DNA of 35,274 nucleotides from an uncultured Collinsella sp. (GCA_900547765.1 URIA01000021.1:1-35274), one strand, 5' to 3'; positions 1-8,224 are shown, counted from the stretch's first letter. Program-made: numbers and translations. The notes: generated from the letters alone by a model not told the origin.

Positions 1-61
1 GCGGGTGGTTTCTGATGCGGCGCGCTGCGCGCCCCGCACAGGCTAAAGCCTCTAAATTAGT

Positions 62-85
62 TCCGCCGTTCTAACGAACGGCGGA
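62..85. repeat. 10-bp perfect hairpin, CGCCGTT palindrome copy 1
   Basis: Arms TCCGCCGTTC and GAACGGCGGA pair perfectly around a TAAC loop, just past the stop codon of the minus-strand gene at 98-673. The flank reads ACCCGCTCG. A related hairpin at 17433-17459 has the same core and the flank ACCGCTCGG, so this is a dispersed element and not only a terminator. There is no strong T run on the minus strand. Positions 1-61 hold no gene I can support. Confidence 0.65.
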
Positions 86-97
86 CCCGCTCGCAAC

Positions 98-673
98 TTA
101 TCTTGCCGGTGGAGTTGTCGTCGTTTCGTTCGTTTGAGTCGTTTCGGCACCGTCGCCCTGTTCGTCCTCGTCCTTTTGAGCGTCGGCGATGGTAGAGGCC
201 GCCGCAACGATACCGCGCTGGGGCGCGACGCCCGTCTGGGTCTGAGCGCCCTCGACAATTTCTGTGCCTGCATGCGCGAGCTCGGGCGATTTAAACATCG
301 CGTCCAAGTTGGCACCGCCGCCGGCGTAGCCAAGCGCAGCGAGTGCGATGACGATCACTGCAACGACGACCGCGATCGGAACATAACGATGCCAACCAGC
401 CGGATTGAGTCCGCTGCGACGAGCCGCCCCGCGGCTGATGTAACCGAGCGTGCCGTCGTGCTTGAGCTTTGAGCCCACCACGCACTTGCGGCCCCACAAC
501 GAGGACTCTGCCTGCATTGCCAAGCGGGCGCTTGCCGAAGGATAGCCGTATTTAGTGCGCTTGAACGAGCCATCAAACCCCGAGGCGTGTTTACCCCACG
601 TCACCGATGTTGTGCGTCGGTTGACCGGCGCGGCACTCCGCCTTCTGCGGCTCGGTTTTGAAGTCTCAGCCAT
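98..673 (-). CDS. Hypothetical single-pass membrane protein
   Basis: Unrecognised 191-residue protein. The N-terminal half is strongly basic (SKPSRRRRSAAPVNRR near the start). One clear membrane segment follows around residues 96-120 (YVPIAVVVAVIVIALAALGY). The last 70 residues are low complexity, rich in Ala, Glu, Asp and Thr, and end in a run of threonines. The likely topology is a basic cytoplasmic domain with a flexible external tail. The start was chosen at 673 because GAGGGC lies just upstream; a longer reading to 727 has no such site. It follows the Fis-type regulator by 84 bases on the same strand, so they may be co-transcribed. No catalytic motif is visible, and I infer no function beyond membrane anchoring. 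Confidence 0.7.
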   Translation of the reverse strand: MAETSKPSRRRRSAAPVNRRTTSVTWGKHASGFDGSFKRTKYGYPSASARLAMQAESSLWGRKCVVGSKLKHDGTLGYISRGAARRSGLNPAGWHRYVPIAVVVAVIVIALAALGYAGGGANLDAMFKSPELAHAGTEIVEGAQTQTGVAPQRGIVAAASTIADAQKDEDEQGDGAETTQTNETTTTPPAR

Positions 674-757
674 ATGCCCTCGCACGCCGTAACCAAATCG
701 AAACAATAACGCTTTGGACTGTAGCACACGCGTCGCGCGCGGTCACGGGCGCCTCGC

Positions 758-1975
758 TCAACGGTCATCGTCCTTCAGCAAGCGCCACAGCGTTGTACGG
801 CTTATACCCAGCACCTCTGCCGCACGAGTCCGGTTGCCGTGGAGATGATCTACAACCAGATGCGCGATATCTCGCTCGGTATCGGCCAGCGGTCGCAGGA
901 TATACAGGTCACTTTCGAGCGTCGGGGCGCCAAAGGTTGCGGTCTTAATCACGTCCTCTTGGGCGAGCACTTCCTCCGCCACAGCGCGGCCCACCGTGCC
1001 CGCCCCCACCAATATATACAGTCGTTCCGAGACCTCGCGGAGCTGCAGATAATTGCGCGGCCAGCGGTAAGCATCGAGCGTCTTCGTCGCCGCGGCAGAC
1101 AGCGTGGGCGCTGCCGTCCCAAATGCATCAGCGAGATATTCCAAATAGCGCGCGACCTTCGTCGACGCGGCTCCCTGCTCGGCGATTGCCGGCGCCACGC
1201 TCACCGCACAGGCGAAGCGCTCGGTCACAAAGGCGGCTTGATCACTTTCGCTGCCGCCCGGCATGTCATTCGCCGTCAGCACCACATGGCAGCGCGTCGC
1301 CAACGCGGTGTCGGCCATCGTGGAAACGAGCTCGCGGAGGCGCTGGGGGCCAACCGCATTCCAGCCCTCAATGCAAAGTGTCAGCCCCGTTTGGAACAGC
1401 GGCGATTCGGAGCTTTTGAGCACATGGCGCCAACCGCGATCGGTGAGTTCATCGAGCGCGACGGAAACAAAGGGTTGATCGACAAAAGGGCCAGCCAGAT
1501 AGAGGCGCTTGGCAATCTCGACCTGACCCGCGCCAAGCTCGCCCTCGAGCATAAGGGGCACGCCGCGCGCATAGCTCTCGGCAACCGGCGCAGCCACCGA
1601 GGCCGCCCCCTCAACGATGCCGTACGCACTCGATTCGTAGCGGGCCTCAACTTCGTCGGCGTTGAGCCACTCGATGCCCGCATGCGCCGCGGCGCCGCGC
1701 ACCTCGCGGACCACGACGACCCAAAGGCCCCCGCCCTCTTTTTCGGTGGGGCGAACGGTCAGGCTCAGGCGCGTACCCGCACGCCCCATAACAAGGCGCG
1801 CACCGTCTCCTATACGGTCGAGGCGTTCGGCAACAAAAGCCGCCACATCCCGCTCAAGCGCCGTGTCATTCATGGTCGAGATCGCGACGTCCCCACGCGC
1901 ATCGATTGCCAATGCCGAGGCCCCGGCAGCAGCCAGGGCCCCAGTCAAGATGTTCAGCTTGGCATCGCTATCCAT
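758..1975 (-). CDS. Fis-type HTH regulator with degenerate AAA+ domain
   Basis: A 405-residue transcription regulator resembling sigma54 enhancer-binding proteins in layout. Residues 1-130 are a poorly conserved sensory region. Residues 135-340 resemble the AAA+ activator domain, but the Walker A site reads GELGAGQ (145-151) with Gln in place of Lys, the Walker B region reads TLCIEGWN instead of an LFLDE type, and no GAFTGA loop is visible. The C-terminus (about 365-405) is a good Fis-like helix-turn-helix, ending HGNRTRAAEVLGISRTTLWR. It therefore probably binds DNA but does not hydrolyse ATP or remodel sigma54 holoenzyme. AGGGG precedes the chosen start. The small membrane protein lies downstream on the same strand. 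The family call is moderately secure; its targets are unknown. Confidence 0.75.
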   Translation of the reverse strand: MDSDAKLNILTGALAAAGASALAIDARGDVAISTMNDTALERDVAAFVAERLDRIGDGARLVMGRAGTRLSLTVRPTEKEGGGLWVVVVREVRGAAAHAGIEWLNADEVEARYESSAYGIVEGAASVAAPVAESYARGVPLMLEGELGAGQVEIAKRLYLAGPFVDQPFVSVALDELTDRGWRHVLKSSESPLFQTGLTLCIEGWNAVGPQRLRELVSTMADTALATRCHVVLTANDMPGGSESDQAAFVTERFACAVSVAPAIAEQGAASTKVARYLEYLADAFGTAAPTLSAAATKTLDAYRWPRNYLQLREVSERLYILVGAGTVGRAVAEEVLAQEDVIKTATFGAPTLESDLYILRPLADTERDIAHLVVDHLHGNRTRAAEVLGISRTTLWRLLKDDDR

Positions 1976-2124
1976 GATTTGCCCCTGTCCGCAGCGACGT
2001 GCAACCGCCGATGGTCACACGACCGAGTGTTTCAAAATTGAACGATATTGCTCACCAAACACTATAGGGCAGAAAGCGCCGTCCTGCGAGTATAGATGTT
2101 GCCCCGCATCGCCATCCTGGCGGG

Positions 2125-2189
2125 GCGATAAGAGCTCTTCGGGACTTATAAACCTGCGGACAAGCCATACCCGCAAGAGCTCCTATCGC
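2125..2189. repeat. 15-bp inverted repeat with internal loop
   Basis: Arms at 2125-2139 (GCGATAAGAGCTCTT) and 2175-2189 pair with one mismatch around a 35-base loop whose ends (CGGG/CCCG) also pair. A second pairing, CCTGCGG at 2152-2158 with CCGCAGG at 2193-2199, would compete with it. A small GCCCCGC/GCGGGGC hairpin lies just to the left (2101-2126). The block is downstream of the YeiH-type gene and upstream of the Fis-type regulator. It may act in termination of the former or as a leader structure of the latter. Confidence 0.6.
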
Positions 2190-2241
2190 TCCACCGCAGG
2201 CTTGCGCTCACCAGCAACCAGCACGCGAATAAGCTACTTCT

Positions 2242-3276
2242 CTACCAGATTCCCAGCACGTGCTGCATTCCCAAGCTCATGCACGCAATGCCAATCCAGC
2301 AGCAAAAGCCCAACGCGATGGGCTTGCCGCCCTTTTTGACCAGCTCGACGATATCGGTATTAAAACCAATAGCCGCCATGGCCATCACGATAAAGAACTT
2401 CGACAGCTCCTTGATGGGCGCCGTAAAGGACGCGGGAAGCTGAAGCACCGTGGTGATTACGCTCGCCAGCACAAAGAACAGCACAAACATGGGAAACGCG
2501 CGTTTAAGCGAGAACGTGCTTTCGGCGTCGCCGCCGGCCTTGCGCGCCAGATGCATCTGCCAGCATGCGAGGACCAATGTGATGGGAATAATGGCCAGCG
2601 TCCTGGTGAGCTTGACCACCGTGGCGCTCTCGAGCACATTGGCGCCGGGATGCATGCTGTCCCAGGCACTCGCCGCGGCCGTTACGGACGAGGTGTCGTT
2701 GATGGCGGTGCCGGCAAACAGGCCAAAGCCCTCGTTGGTCAGCCCGAGCATGCCGCCGAGCGTCGGAAACACGAGCGCCGCGATAACGTTAAACAGGAAG
2801 ATGACCGAGATGGCCTGGGCAATCTCGCGATCGTCGGCATCGATGACGGGCGCGGTCGCGGCGATGGCAGAACCGCCGCAAATCGACGAACCCACACCCA
2901 CAAGCGTCGCGATCTTGCCCGGCACGTTCATAACGCGGCAGAGCACAAAGGCGATGACAAGCGAGGTCGAAATTGTCGCCACGATAATCGGCAGCGACTG
3001 GGCGCCCTTGGACAGAATCTGGGAGAGGTTCATGCCAAAGCCAAGCAGGATAACCGCGTACTGCAAGACTTTTTTGGACGTATAGGTAACGCCAGCGGCG
3101 AGCTGTTCGCGACGATTCTTGGGAAAGACGAGCGCCAGGACCATGCCAAAGAGGATGGCAAATACCGGACCGCCGACCACCTCAATTTGTTTGCCGAGCA
3201 ACGTCGCGGGAATGGCGACGATCAGGCAGAACAAGACGCCTTTCCAGCGCTCGCGTACGAAATTTGCCAGTTGCAT
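2242..3276 (-). CDS. YeiH/UPF0324 family putative exporter
   Basis: A 344-residue inner-membrane protein of the YeiH (UPF0324) family, often annotated as a putative sulfate exporter; the substrate is unproven for most members. It has about ten hydrophobic segments. The family-typical glycine/alanine-rich stretch SSICGGSAIAATAPVIDADDREIA is split here for length: SSICGGSAIAATAP is followed by VIDADDREIA, near residues 130-155. The second hallmark, GLFAGTAINDTSSVTAA, is near residue 190. Length matches the family. AGAAGGAA just before the ATG at 3276 supports the start. It is divergent from a GntR/FCD regulator 163 bases away, and such pairs usually mean regulation by the neighbour. Other members sit next to LysR regulators, so the GntR partner is a local variation. 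Confidence 0.85.
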   Translation of the reverse strand: MQLANFVRERWKGVLFCLIVAIPATLLGKQIEVVGGPVFAILFGMVLALVFPKNRREQLAAGVTYTSKKVLQYAVILLGFGMNLSQILSKGAQSLPIIVATISTSLVIAFVLCRVMNVPGKIATLVGVGSSICGGSAIAATAPVIDADDREIAQAISVIFLFNVIAALVFPTLGGMLGLTNEGFGLFAGTAINDTSSVTAAASAWDSMHPGANVLESATVVKLTRTLAIIPITLVLACWQMHLARKAGGDAESTFSLKRAFPMFVLFFVLASVITTVLQLPASFTAPIKELSKFFIVMAMAAIGFNTDIVELVKKGGKPIALGFCCWIGIACMSLGMQHVLGIW

Positions 3277-3439
3277 ATGGGATTCCTTCTTTCTATTTCA
3301 CGTTTGCGACGGCTTATGATACGGCAACATTGAGCGCAGCCTTGCGCAAACACAGACTAAGATGCTGCAATAGTTCTCAGGCAACAGCCGAATTACCCAC
3401 CGCGGAGAGCTGATTCGCGGCATAATTAACAACTGACAT

Positions 3440-4171
3440 ATGAGTTTGATAGAACAGTTGCGAGGCGCTATGGAAGAATCGATGCACGTCGGCGAGCAGG
3501 AAACGAGCCTACAGGACCAGTCCTACCACACCATTCGACGCAAAATCGTCTACCTGGACTACAAGCCGGGCGAAAAGCTGGGCGTCAAGCAGCTTTGCGA
3601 CGACCTGGATATGGGGCGCACCCCTGTGCGCGAGGCTTTGGTTCGCTTGGCGCAGGAAGGCCTGGTGCGCACCGTGCCCCAAAGCGGCACCTATGTCTCA
3701 CCCATCAACCTCACCCTTGCCGAGAGTGCCTGCTACATCCGCGAACATCTGGAAAAGCAGGTGATCGTGGAGTGCTGTGCGCGCGCCACATCGGCCGGCA
3801 TCGAGCAGCTCGACCGCGCCATCGTGCTGCAGGAAAAAGCCATGGCCGAAGAGGATCGCATCGGCTTCTTTTTGAGCGACAACCTCATGCATCACATGAT
3901 TTTTAGCATCGCATGTCGCAGCACCGTGTGGTCGTGGCTCGAAGAGACCAATGCCGACCTGGAGCGCTTCCGCTGGCTGCGCGCCGCCACGCAGGTTCTC
4001 GACAATCAGGACATCGTGAACGAGCACAAGCAGATTCGCCGCGCCATCGCCGGTCGCGACCCCATCGAAGCGAGCTTTTTGGTCAGCAAGCACCTGCACA
4101 TGATGTTCCGCAACCAAACCGAGGTTCTGGACCAGTTCCCCGAGTACTTCGAGACCAGCAAGCTCCGCTAA
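3440..4171 (+). CDS. GntR family regulator, FCD subfamily
   Basis: A 243-residue DNA-binding regulator. An N-terminal winged helix (about residues 25-95) has the typical GRTPVREALVRLAQEGLV recognition region, followed by a helical FCD ligand-binding domain (about 100-230). Ligands of FCD regulators are usually small carboxylates or sugar acids; this one is unknown. It is divergent from the YeiH-type exporter, which is the likeliest target besides its own gene. No Shine-Dalgarno sequence precedes the ATG at 3440; a CATAAT hexamer lies only 14 bases upstream, so the message may be leaderless, as is common in actinobacteria. An internal ATG at 3470, preceded by GAGG, is an alternative start that would keep the whole winged helix. 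Confidence 0.88.
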   Translation: MSLIEQLRGAMEESMHVGEQETSLQDQSYHTIRRKIVYLDYKPGEKLGVKQLCDDLDMGRTPVREALVRLAQEGLVRTVPQSGTYVSPINLTLAESACYIREHLEKQVIVECCARATSAGIEQLDRAIVLQEKAMAEEDRIGFFLSDNLMHHMIFSIACRSTVWSWLEETNADLERFRWLRAATQVLDNQDIVNEHKQIRRAIAGRDPIEASFLVSKHLHMMFRNQTEVLDQFPEYFETSKLR

Positions 4172-4233
4172 CCTGCCAAAAAGGGACAGGTTCATTTTGG
4201 CAGGTTTTATCTGGTCAAATGCAAAAAAGGGCC
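4171..4233. repeat. ACCTGCCAAAA palindromic element, copy 1
   Basis: Arms ACCTGCCAAAA (4171-4181) and TTTTGGCAGGT (4195-4205) pair perfectly around a loop containing GGGACAGG. Similarity continues through TTTATCTGG and GCAAA to about 4233. A second copy lies at 17609-17670. This copy begins on the last base of the GntR stop codon. Confidence 0.75.
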
Positions 4234-4263
4234 CGGCTCCGTCTAATGACGCGGAGCCGGGCC
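4222..4263 (-). terminator. Rho-independent terminator of glmS
   Basis: A 12-bp perfect stem, GGCCCGGCTCCG (4230-4241) with CGGAGCCGGGCC (4252-4263), followed on the minus strand by CCCTTTTTT. It lies 26 bases past the glmS stop codon. It merges with the tail of the adjacent palindromic element. Confidence 0.85.
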
Positions 4264-4288
4264 TTAGCCGCTAGAACGGCGGAACCAA

Positions 4289-6136
4289 CTACTCTACCGT
4301 GACGCTCTTGGCCAGGTTACGAGGCTGGTCGACGTCGCAGCCGCGCAGGATGGCGACCTCGCGGGCGAGCAGCTGCAGCGGAACGCTCGCCGTGATGGGG
4401 CTGAACACGTCGCGGACTGCCGGCACGCGGATGATGCAGTCGGCAATCTTGTTGATCTCCTCGTCGCCCTCGGCGGCAACGACGATGACCTTGGCGCCGC
4501 GCGCCTTGCACTCCATAAGGTTCGACACGGTCTTGTCGTAGGTGGCACTCTTGGTGGCCACAGCGATGACAGGGAAGCCCGGGTCGATCAGGGCAATGGG
4601 GCCATGCTTCATCTCACCGGCGGCATATGCCTCGGCGTGCAGGTAGCTGACTTCCTTGAGCTTGAGCGCACCCTCGTAGGAAATAGCGGCACCCATGCCA
4701 CGGCCCACGAAGAGCGCCGACTGCGCATCCTTGCACAGCAGGGCGGCCTCATGCACGGCCTCGGTTTGGGTATCCAAAATCCACTGGATCTGCTCGGCCG
4801 TATCGGAAAGCTCGCGGAACAGCATGCGCGCTTGCTTGGTGGTCAGGCGGTACTTGACCTGCGCCAGCAGCAGAGCCAGCAGCGTCAGGCTCACGACCTG
4901 GCCGATGAAGCTCTTGGTCGAGGCGACCGCGATCTCCTTGTTGGCCTTGGTGTAGATGACGCCGTCGCTCTCACGTGCCACGGGGCTGCCCACCACGTTG
5001 GTGATGCCGAAGACCTTGGCACCCTTGATGCGCGCGTCGCGAATGGCGGCAAGGGTATCGGCCGTCTCGCCCGACTGGGACACGGCAACGACAAGTGTCG
5101 TCGGCGTGATGATGGGGTTGCGATAACGGAACTCGCTGGCCGCCTCCACCTCGGTGGGGATGCGAGCCCAGCCCTCAATGAGATTCTTGGCAATGAGGCC
5201 AGCGTGATAGCTGGTTCCGCAAGCGATCACGTAGACGCGGTCGATGTCGTTGAGTTCCTCGAGCGAAAGGCCCAGCTCGTCGATGTCGAGCTCGCCGGCC
5301 GGCGTCATACGACCAACCAGCGTGTCGCGCACGACGCGCGGCTGCTCGTGGATTTCCTTGAGCATAAAGTCGGGATAACCGCCCTTTTCTGCCATGTCCA
5401 GGTCCCAGTCGATGTGGGTGACCTTGGGCTCGATAACGTTGCCGGCCTCGTCGGTGTACTCGACGCCTGCGGGCGTAAGCTTGGCAAACTGACCGTCCTC
5501 GAGCACCACGACATCGCGGGTGGCGTCGATGAGCGCGATGACATCGGAGGCAACATAGGCGCCGGTCTCGCCCGCGCCGACCACGATCGGGGAATCCTTG
5601 CGGGCCACGGCGATCACGCCGGGCTCGTCAGCGCACACGGCGGCCAGACCATAGGCACCGACCACGTGGGTGCACGCCTCGCGCACGGAGGCCATCAGGT
5701 CGTGCGTCTCGGCATAAGCCTCTTCGATCAGATGCGCGAAGACCTCGGTATCGGTCTCGCTCTTAAAGTGGTGGCCGCGGCCCTCCAGCTCTTCGCGCAG
5801 CTCGGCGAAGTTCTCGATGATGCCGTTGTGGACGATGGCGATACGACCGTCACAGCTGGTGTGGGGGTGAGCGTTAACGACGGAGGGCTTGCCGTGGGTG
5901 GCCCAACGGGTGTGGCCGATACCGCAGGTAGCGTCGCTGTCGATGTTGGAAAGCTCGCTCTCCAAGCCCGCGACCTTGCCCACGCGGCGGATGACATCGA
6001 GGTGTGCCGCGGCGCCCTCGCCCACCTCGAGCGCGACACCCGAGGAGTCATAGCCGCGATACTCCATACGCTTGAGGCCCGTGACCAGGATGTTCTTTGC
6101 AATATCAGAGCCGGTGTAGCCGACGATTCCGCACAT
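4289..6136 (-). CDS. glmS: Glucosamine-6-phosphate synthase (isomerizing)
   Basis: A 615-residue cytoplasmic enzyme that makes glucosamine 6-phosphate from fructose 6-phosphate and glutamine, the first step to UDP-GlcNAc and peptidoglycan. The N-terminal glutaminase domain starts MCGIVGYTG with the catalytic Cys2. Two SIS sugar-isomerase domains follow, with CGTSYHAG and SQSGETADT motifs in the first. The C-terminus CDVDQPRNLAKSVTVE is the family's conserved end, which closes the active site. Length is normal (about 610). It is monocistronic, with a strong terminator at 4222-4263. No glmS ribozyme is evident in the leader; instead three TGGTAT-type half-sites lie at 6238-6269, suggesting a DNA-binding repressor. 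Very secure. Confidence 0.97.
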   Translation of the reverse strand: MCGIVGYTGSDIAKNILVTGLKRMEYRGYDSSGVALEVGEGAAAHLDVIRRVGKVAGLESELSNIDSDATCGIGHTRWATHGKPSVVNAHPHTSCDGRIAIVHNGIIENFAELREELEGRGHHFKSETDTEVFAHLIEEAYAETHDLMASVREACTHVVGAYGLAAVCADEPGVIAVARKDSPIVVGAGETGAYVASDVIALIDATRDVVVLEDGQFAKLTPAGVEYTDEAGNVIEPKVTHIDWDLDMAEKGGYPDFMLKEIHEQPRVVRDTLVGRMTPAGELDIDELGLSLEELNDIDRVYVIACGTSYHAGLIAKNLIEGWARIPTEVEAASEFRYRNPIITPTTLVVAVSQSGETADTLAAIRDARIKGAKVFGITNVVGSPVARESDGVIYTKANKEIAVASTKSFIGQVVSLTLLALLLAQVKYRLTTKQARMLFRELSDTAEQIQWILDTQTEAVHEAALLCKDAQSALFVGRGMGAAISYEGALKLKEVSYLHAEAYAAGEMKHGPIALIDPGFPVIAVATKSATYDKTVSNLMECKARGAKVIVVAAEGDEEINKIADCIIRVPAVRDVFSPITASVPLQLLAREVAILRGCDVDQPRNLAKSVTVE

Positions 6137-6237
6137 AGGATAAATCCCTTCGTTCGCGTGACTGCAAGACGTCCACGCACGGGAGGCGCTGAGACGTATA
6201 ACGTTCGAGTATTGTACTCACGCAAGCACAAGCTGAT

Positions 6238-6269
6238 ATACCAGAAGTGGTATCTCAACTTAGATACCA
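6238..6269. promoter_or_regulatory. Three TGGTAT half-sites upstream of glmS
   Basis: ATACCA (6238-6243), TGGTAT (6248-6253) and ATACCA (6264-6269) form two overlapping inverted repeats; the second extends to 9 bp (GTGGTATCT/AGATACCAC). They lie about 100 bases upstream of the glmS start. TGGTAT dyads resemble operators of NagR/DasR-type GntR regulators, which control amino sugar genes. That link is inference, and no such regulator is in this window. Confidence 0.45.
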
Positions 6270-6296
6270 CCCGATGCACACACATCCAGCCGGTCC

Positions 6297-6335
6297 AAAC
6301 CACCACAATGGGGACAGGCACCTTCGTGGTGGTTT
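6297..6335. repeat. AAACCACCAC palindromic element, copy 1
   Basis: Arms AAACCACCAC (6297-6306) and GTGGTGGTTT (6326-6335) flank a loop with GGGGACAGGCACC. It is nearly identical to the element at 14386-14425 and related to 6524-6562. Confidence 0.8.
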
Positions 6336-6366
6336 TGGCCGGGGCGGCGGCCTGTCCCGGCGATTT

Positions 6367-6423
6367 ATCTCAATCTGTAACAACTAGGACACCAAAAGCG
6401 GGCTTGCTGTTACAGATCGAGAT
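6367..6423. repeat. 57-base TGTAACA palindromic element, copy A
   Basis: 16-base arms (6367-6382 and 6408-6423) reading ATCTCAATCTGTAACA and its complement pair with one mismatch around a 25-base loop. A copy with identical length and near-identical arms follows at 6447-6503. Confidence 0.8.
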
Positions 6424-6446
6424 TTTCCGTCCGACCTCGGCGTTTC

Positions 6447-6503
6447 GTCTCGATCTGTAACAGGTAGAGCCGGTTTTGCCGTCCAGATGTTACAGATCGA
6501 GAC
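6447..6503. repeat. 57-base TGTAACA palindromic element, copy B
   Basis: 16-base perfect arms (6447-6462 and 6488-6503), GTCTCGATCTGTAACA and its complement, around a 25-base loop whose sequence differs from that of copy A. The two copies lie 80 bases apart centre to centre. With the neighbouring elements, this accounts for most of the geneless stretch 6137-6578. Confidence 0.8.
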
Positions 6504-6523
6504 AATTGAAGGCCGGAACAGCA

Positions 6524-6562
6524 AAACCGCCACGAAGGGGACTATCCCCTTCGTGGCGGTTT
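6524..6562 (-). terminator. 17-bp palindrome / terminator of MFS gene, AAACCGCCAC element
   Basis: Arms AAACCGCCACGAAGGGG (6524-6540) and the exact complement (6546-6562) enclose a 5-base loop. It is 16 bases past the stop codon of the MFS gene and is followed on the minus strand by GGTTTTGC, so it can terminate that gene. It also resembles the AAACCACCAC elements at 6297 and 14386. Confidence 0.75.
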
Positions 6563-6578
6563 GGGCGGCGGCGTTTGT

Positions 6579-8195
6579 CTATGAGGTTTGCTTGGGGAAG
6601 GTCGTTGCGAGCGCTACGACGGCAAGTCCTGCCACCACGTAGAAGGCCGTGGCCGCCGACTTTGCGCGAACCTCGGCATTGTCCGCCAAGAGCTCTCCCT
6701 GCGCCTCGGGTGCAACGCCCATCGATTCCAGGCGCGCCGTAAACGCGGCATCACTCTCGTAGGTATAAACAACCTCTTCGAGCGCCGCCTTGCTCTGCGT
6801 GTCGACCACATTACTCGCATCAATACGCGCATCGAGACCGGTGTTGACGGCGATAAGCAGGACCGAACCCATGGCGGCAGAGCCCAACGCGAGGCCCAGG
6901 TTACGCGCCGCACCCTGGATGCCGCCCGATTGCTGGGCGTCACTCGGCGGCACGGCGGAAGCGACAATGTTGTTAGCCTGTGAGTTCACCAGGCCAACGC
7001 CCACGCCACCAAAGAGCGTACCGACCACCATAATGGGCGTCAGCTCGGACGCGCGCACGCCAAACGCCATGCTCACACAGGCCGCCGCCATAAAGACATA
7101 GCCCGTACGCACCACAGACCAAGGCTTAAGCTGCGGAAACTTGCGCGGCACAAACATTGCGAGCACCAGCATGGGCACACCCGAGATGATGCCCAAAAGC
7201 GCTGTTTGCATGCCGCCAAGGCCAATTACAAGCTGATAGTACGAAGTGCCGACCAGACCCTGAGCGCCCATGTAGAAAAACGGCAGAGCAATGGCGATGA
7301 CGCCGGCGCGAACGGTGGGATTGCGCACAAAGCTCGACGGCAAAATCGCTATGCCGTGGGTGCGCTCCATCCAGTGCTCGACCGGAATCAGCATCACCAG
7401 CAATAGCAGGCCGACGCCGACAATAGGCAAAGCGGGAGAAATACCGGCGATCGTGAAGGGAGCCTGCGGTAAGGGAGCAAATACGCCCCAGGTCGAGATG
7501 CGCGAAAGACCGCACATAACGGCGAACAATCCCAGAGAGGCAATAACCGCACCCGGCGCGTCAAACTTGCCCGCGTGCAGCCCGCCACCCGTCGGCAGCT
7601 TTGCGCTCGCAACGAGCAGTGCGACAAAATAGGCGGCGAGCACGCCGAAGGTCACGCGAAAACCTGCGATATCGACCAGAATGCCCAGCGCGATAGGAAT
7701 AATCGTCGCAAGCGCCGCCGATGCGGCAATCACGCCATATGCCTGCTTGCGCTCCTCGCCTTCGTACAGCATGGACACCATGCCCAGTACCGAAGGGATA
7801 ATGAGGCTTGCGCCCAGCCCGACCATCAGTCGGCCACCCCAAATAAGCAGCTCAATGCTCGGTGAAAACGCGCACAGCAGCTCTCCCACCACAGCAAGCA
7901 CCAATCCGGCACGGAAGTTGCGGCACCACCCGATAACCATGCCGAGCAAACCGCTCGCAAGCATAAAGGTGCCCGCCATAAGCGAATAGACCGTGCTCGC
8001 CATCTGCACGTCCGAGAGCGGACATCCAAACACGCGCATCATCTCGGCCATGGCAACCGAAAACGCACCGTTGTCTGCCGAGGTACCCACCTGAGCGCAT
8101 GCCAGCACGATCAGCGGCGCCAGTCGCGCCAAACGAGAAGTCGCCGCAGGCTCCATCCCCGAGTTCGAAACCGCGCGATTCATGCACATCACCAT
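6579..8195 (-). CDS. MFS transporter, DHA2-like (14-TM) family
   Basis: A 538-residue membrane transporter of the major facilitator superfamily. Its length and about 14 hydrophobic segments fit the DHA2 proton-antiport group. MFS features include VIGWCRNFRAG after TM2-3 and the motif-C-like GLGASLIIPSVLGMVSMLY. A hydrophilic stretch near residues 455-500 precedes the last membrane helix. It is a paralogue of the transporter at 11917-13533: shared stretches include GTSADNGA/GTSGDNGA, YSLMAG, IIPSVLG/MIPSVLG and FTIAGISP. It is divergent from the PRD-type regulator at 8340. Several start codons are possible (8195, 8189, 8183); none has a strong ribosome site. The substrate cannot be read from sequence. 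Confidence 0.85.
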   Translation of the reverse strand: MVMCMNRAVSNSGMEPAATSRLARLAPLIVLACAQVGTSADNGAFSVAMAEMMRVFGCPLSDVQMASTVYSLMAGTFMLASGLLGMVIGWCRNFRAGLVLAVVGELLCAFSPSIELLIWGGRLMVGLGASLIIPSVLGMVSMLYEGEERKQAYGVIAASAALATIIPIALGILVDIAGFRVTFGVLAAYFVALLVASAKLPTGGGLHAGKFDAPGAVIASLGLFAVMCGLSRISTWGVFAPLPQAPFTIAGISPALPIVGVGLLLLVMLIPVEHWMERTHGIAILPSSFVRNPTVRAGVIAIALPFFYMGAQGLVGTSYYQLVIGLGGMQTALLGIISGVPMLVLAMFVPRKFPQLKPWSVVRTGYVFMAAACVSMAFGVRASELTPIMVVGTLFGGVGVGLVNSQANNIVASAVPPSDAQQSGGIQGAARNLGLALGSAAMGSVLLIAVNTGLDARIDASNVVDTQSKAALEEVVYTYESDAAFTARLESMGVAPEAQGELLADNAEVRAKSAATAFYVVAGLAVVALATTFPKQTS

Positions 8196-8206
8196 CCGCT
8201 TTTTTC

Positions 8207-8224
8207 ATTCCGTATATGCGGCAA
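8207..8224. promoter_or_regulatory. Candidate operator, TACGGCAA family, site C
   Basis: ATTCCGTATATGCGGCAA matches 13 of the 16 fixed positions of TTGCCGTA-N2-TACGGCAA. It lies 12 bases upstream of the MFS start at 8195. Confidence 0.4.

Noticed and set aside
6367..6503. CRISPR-like array
   Set aside because: There are only two units, each internally palindromic with 16-base arms, and no cas genes. They are better explained as palindromic repeat elements.
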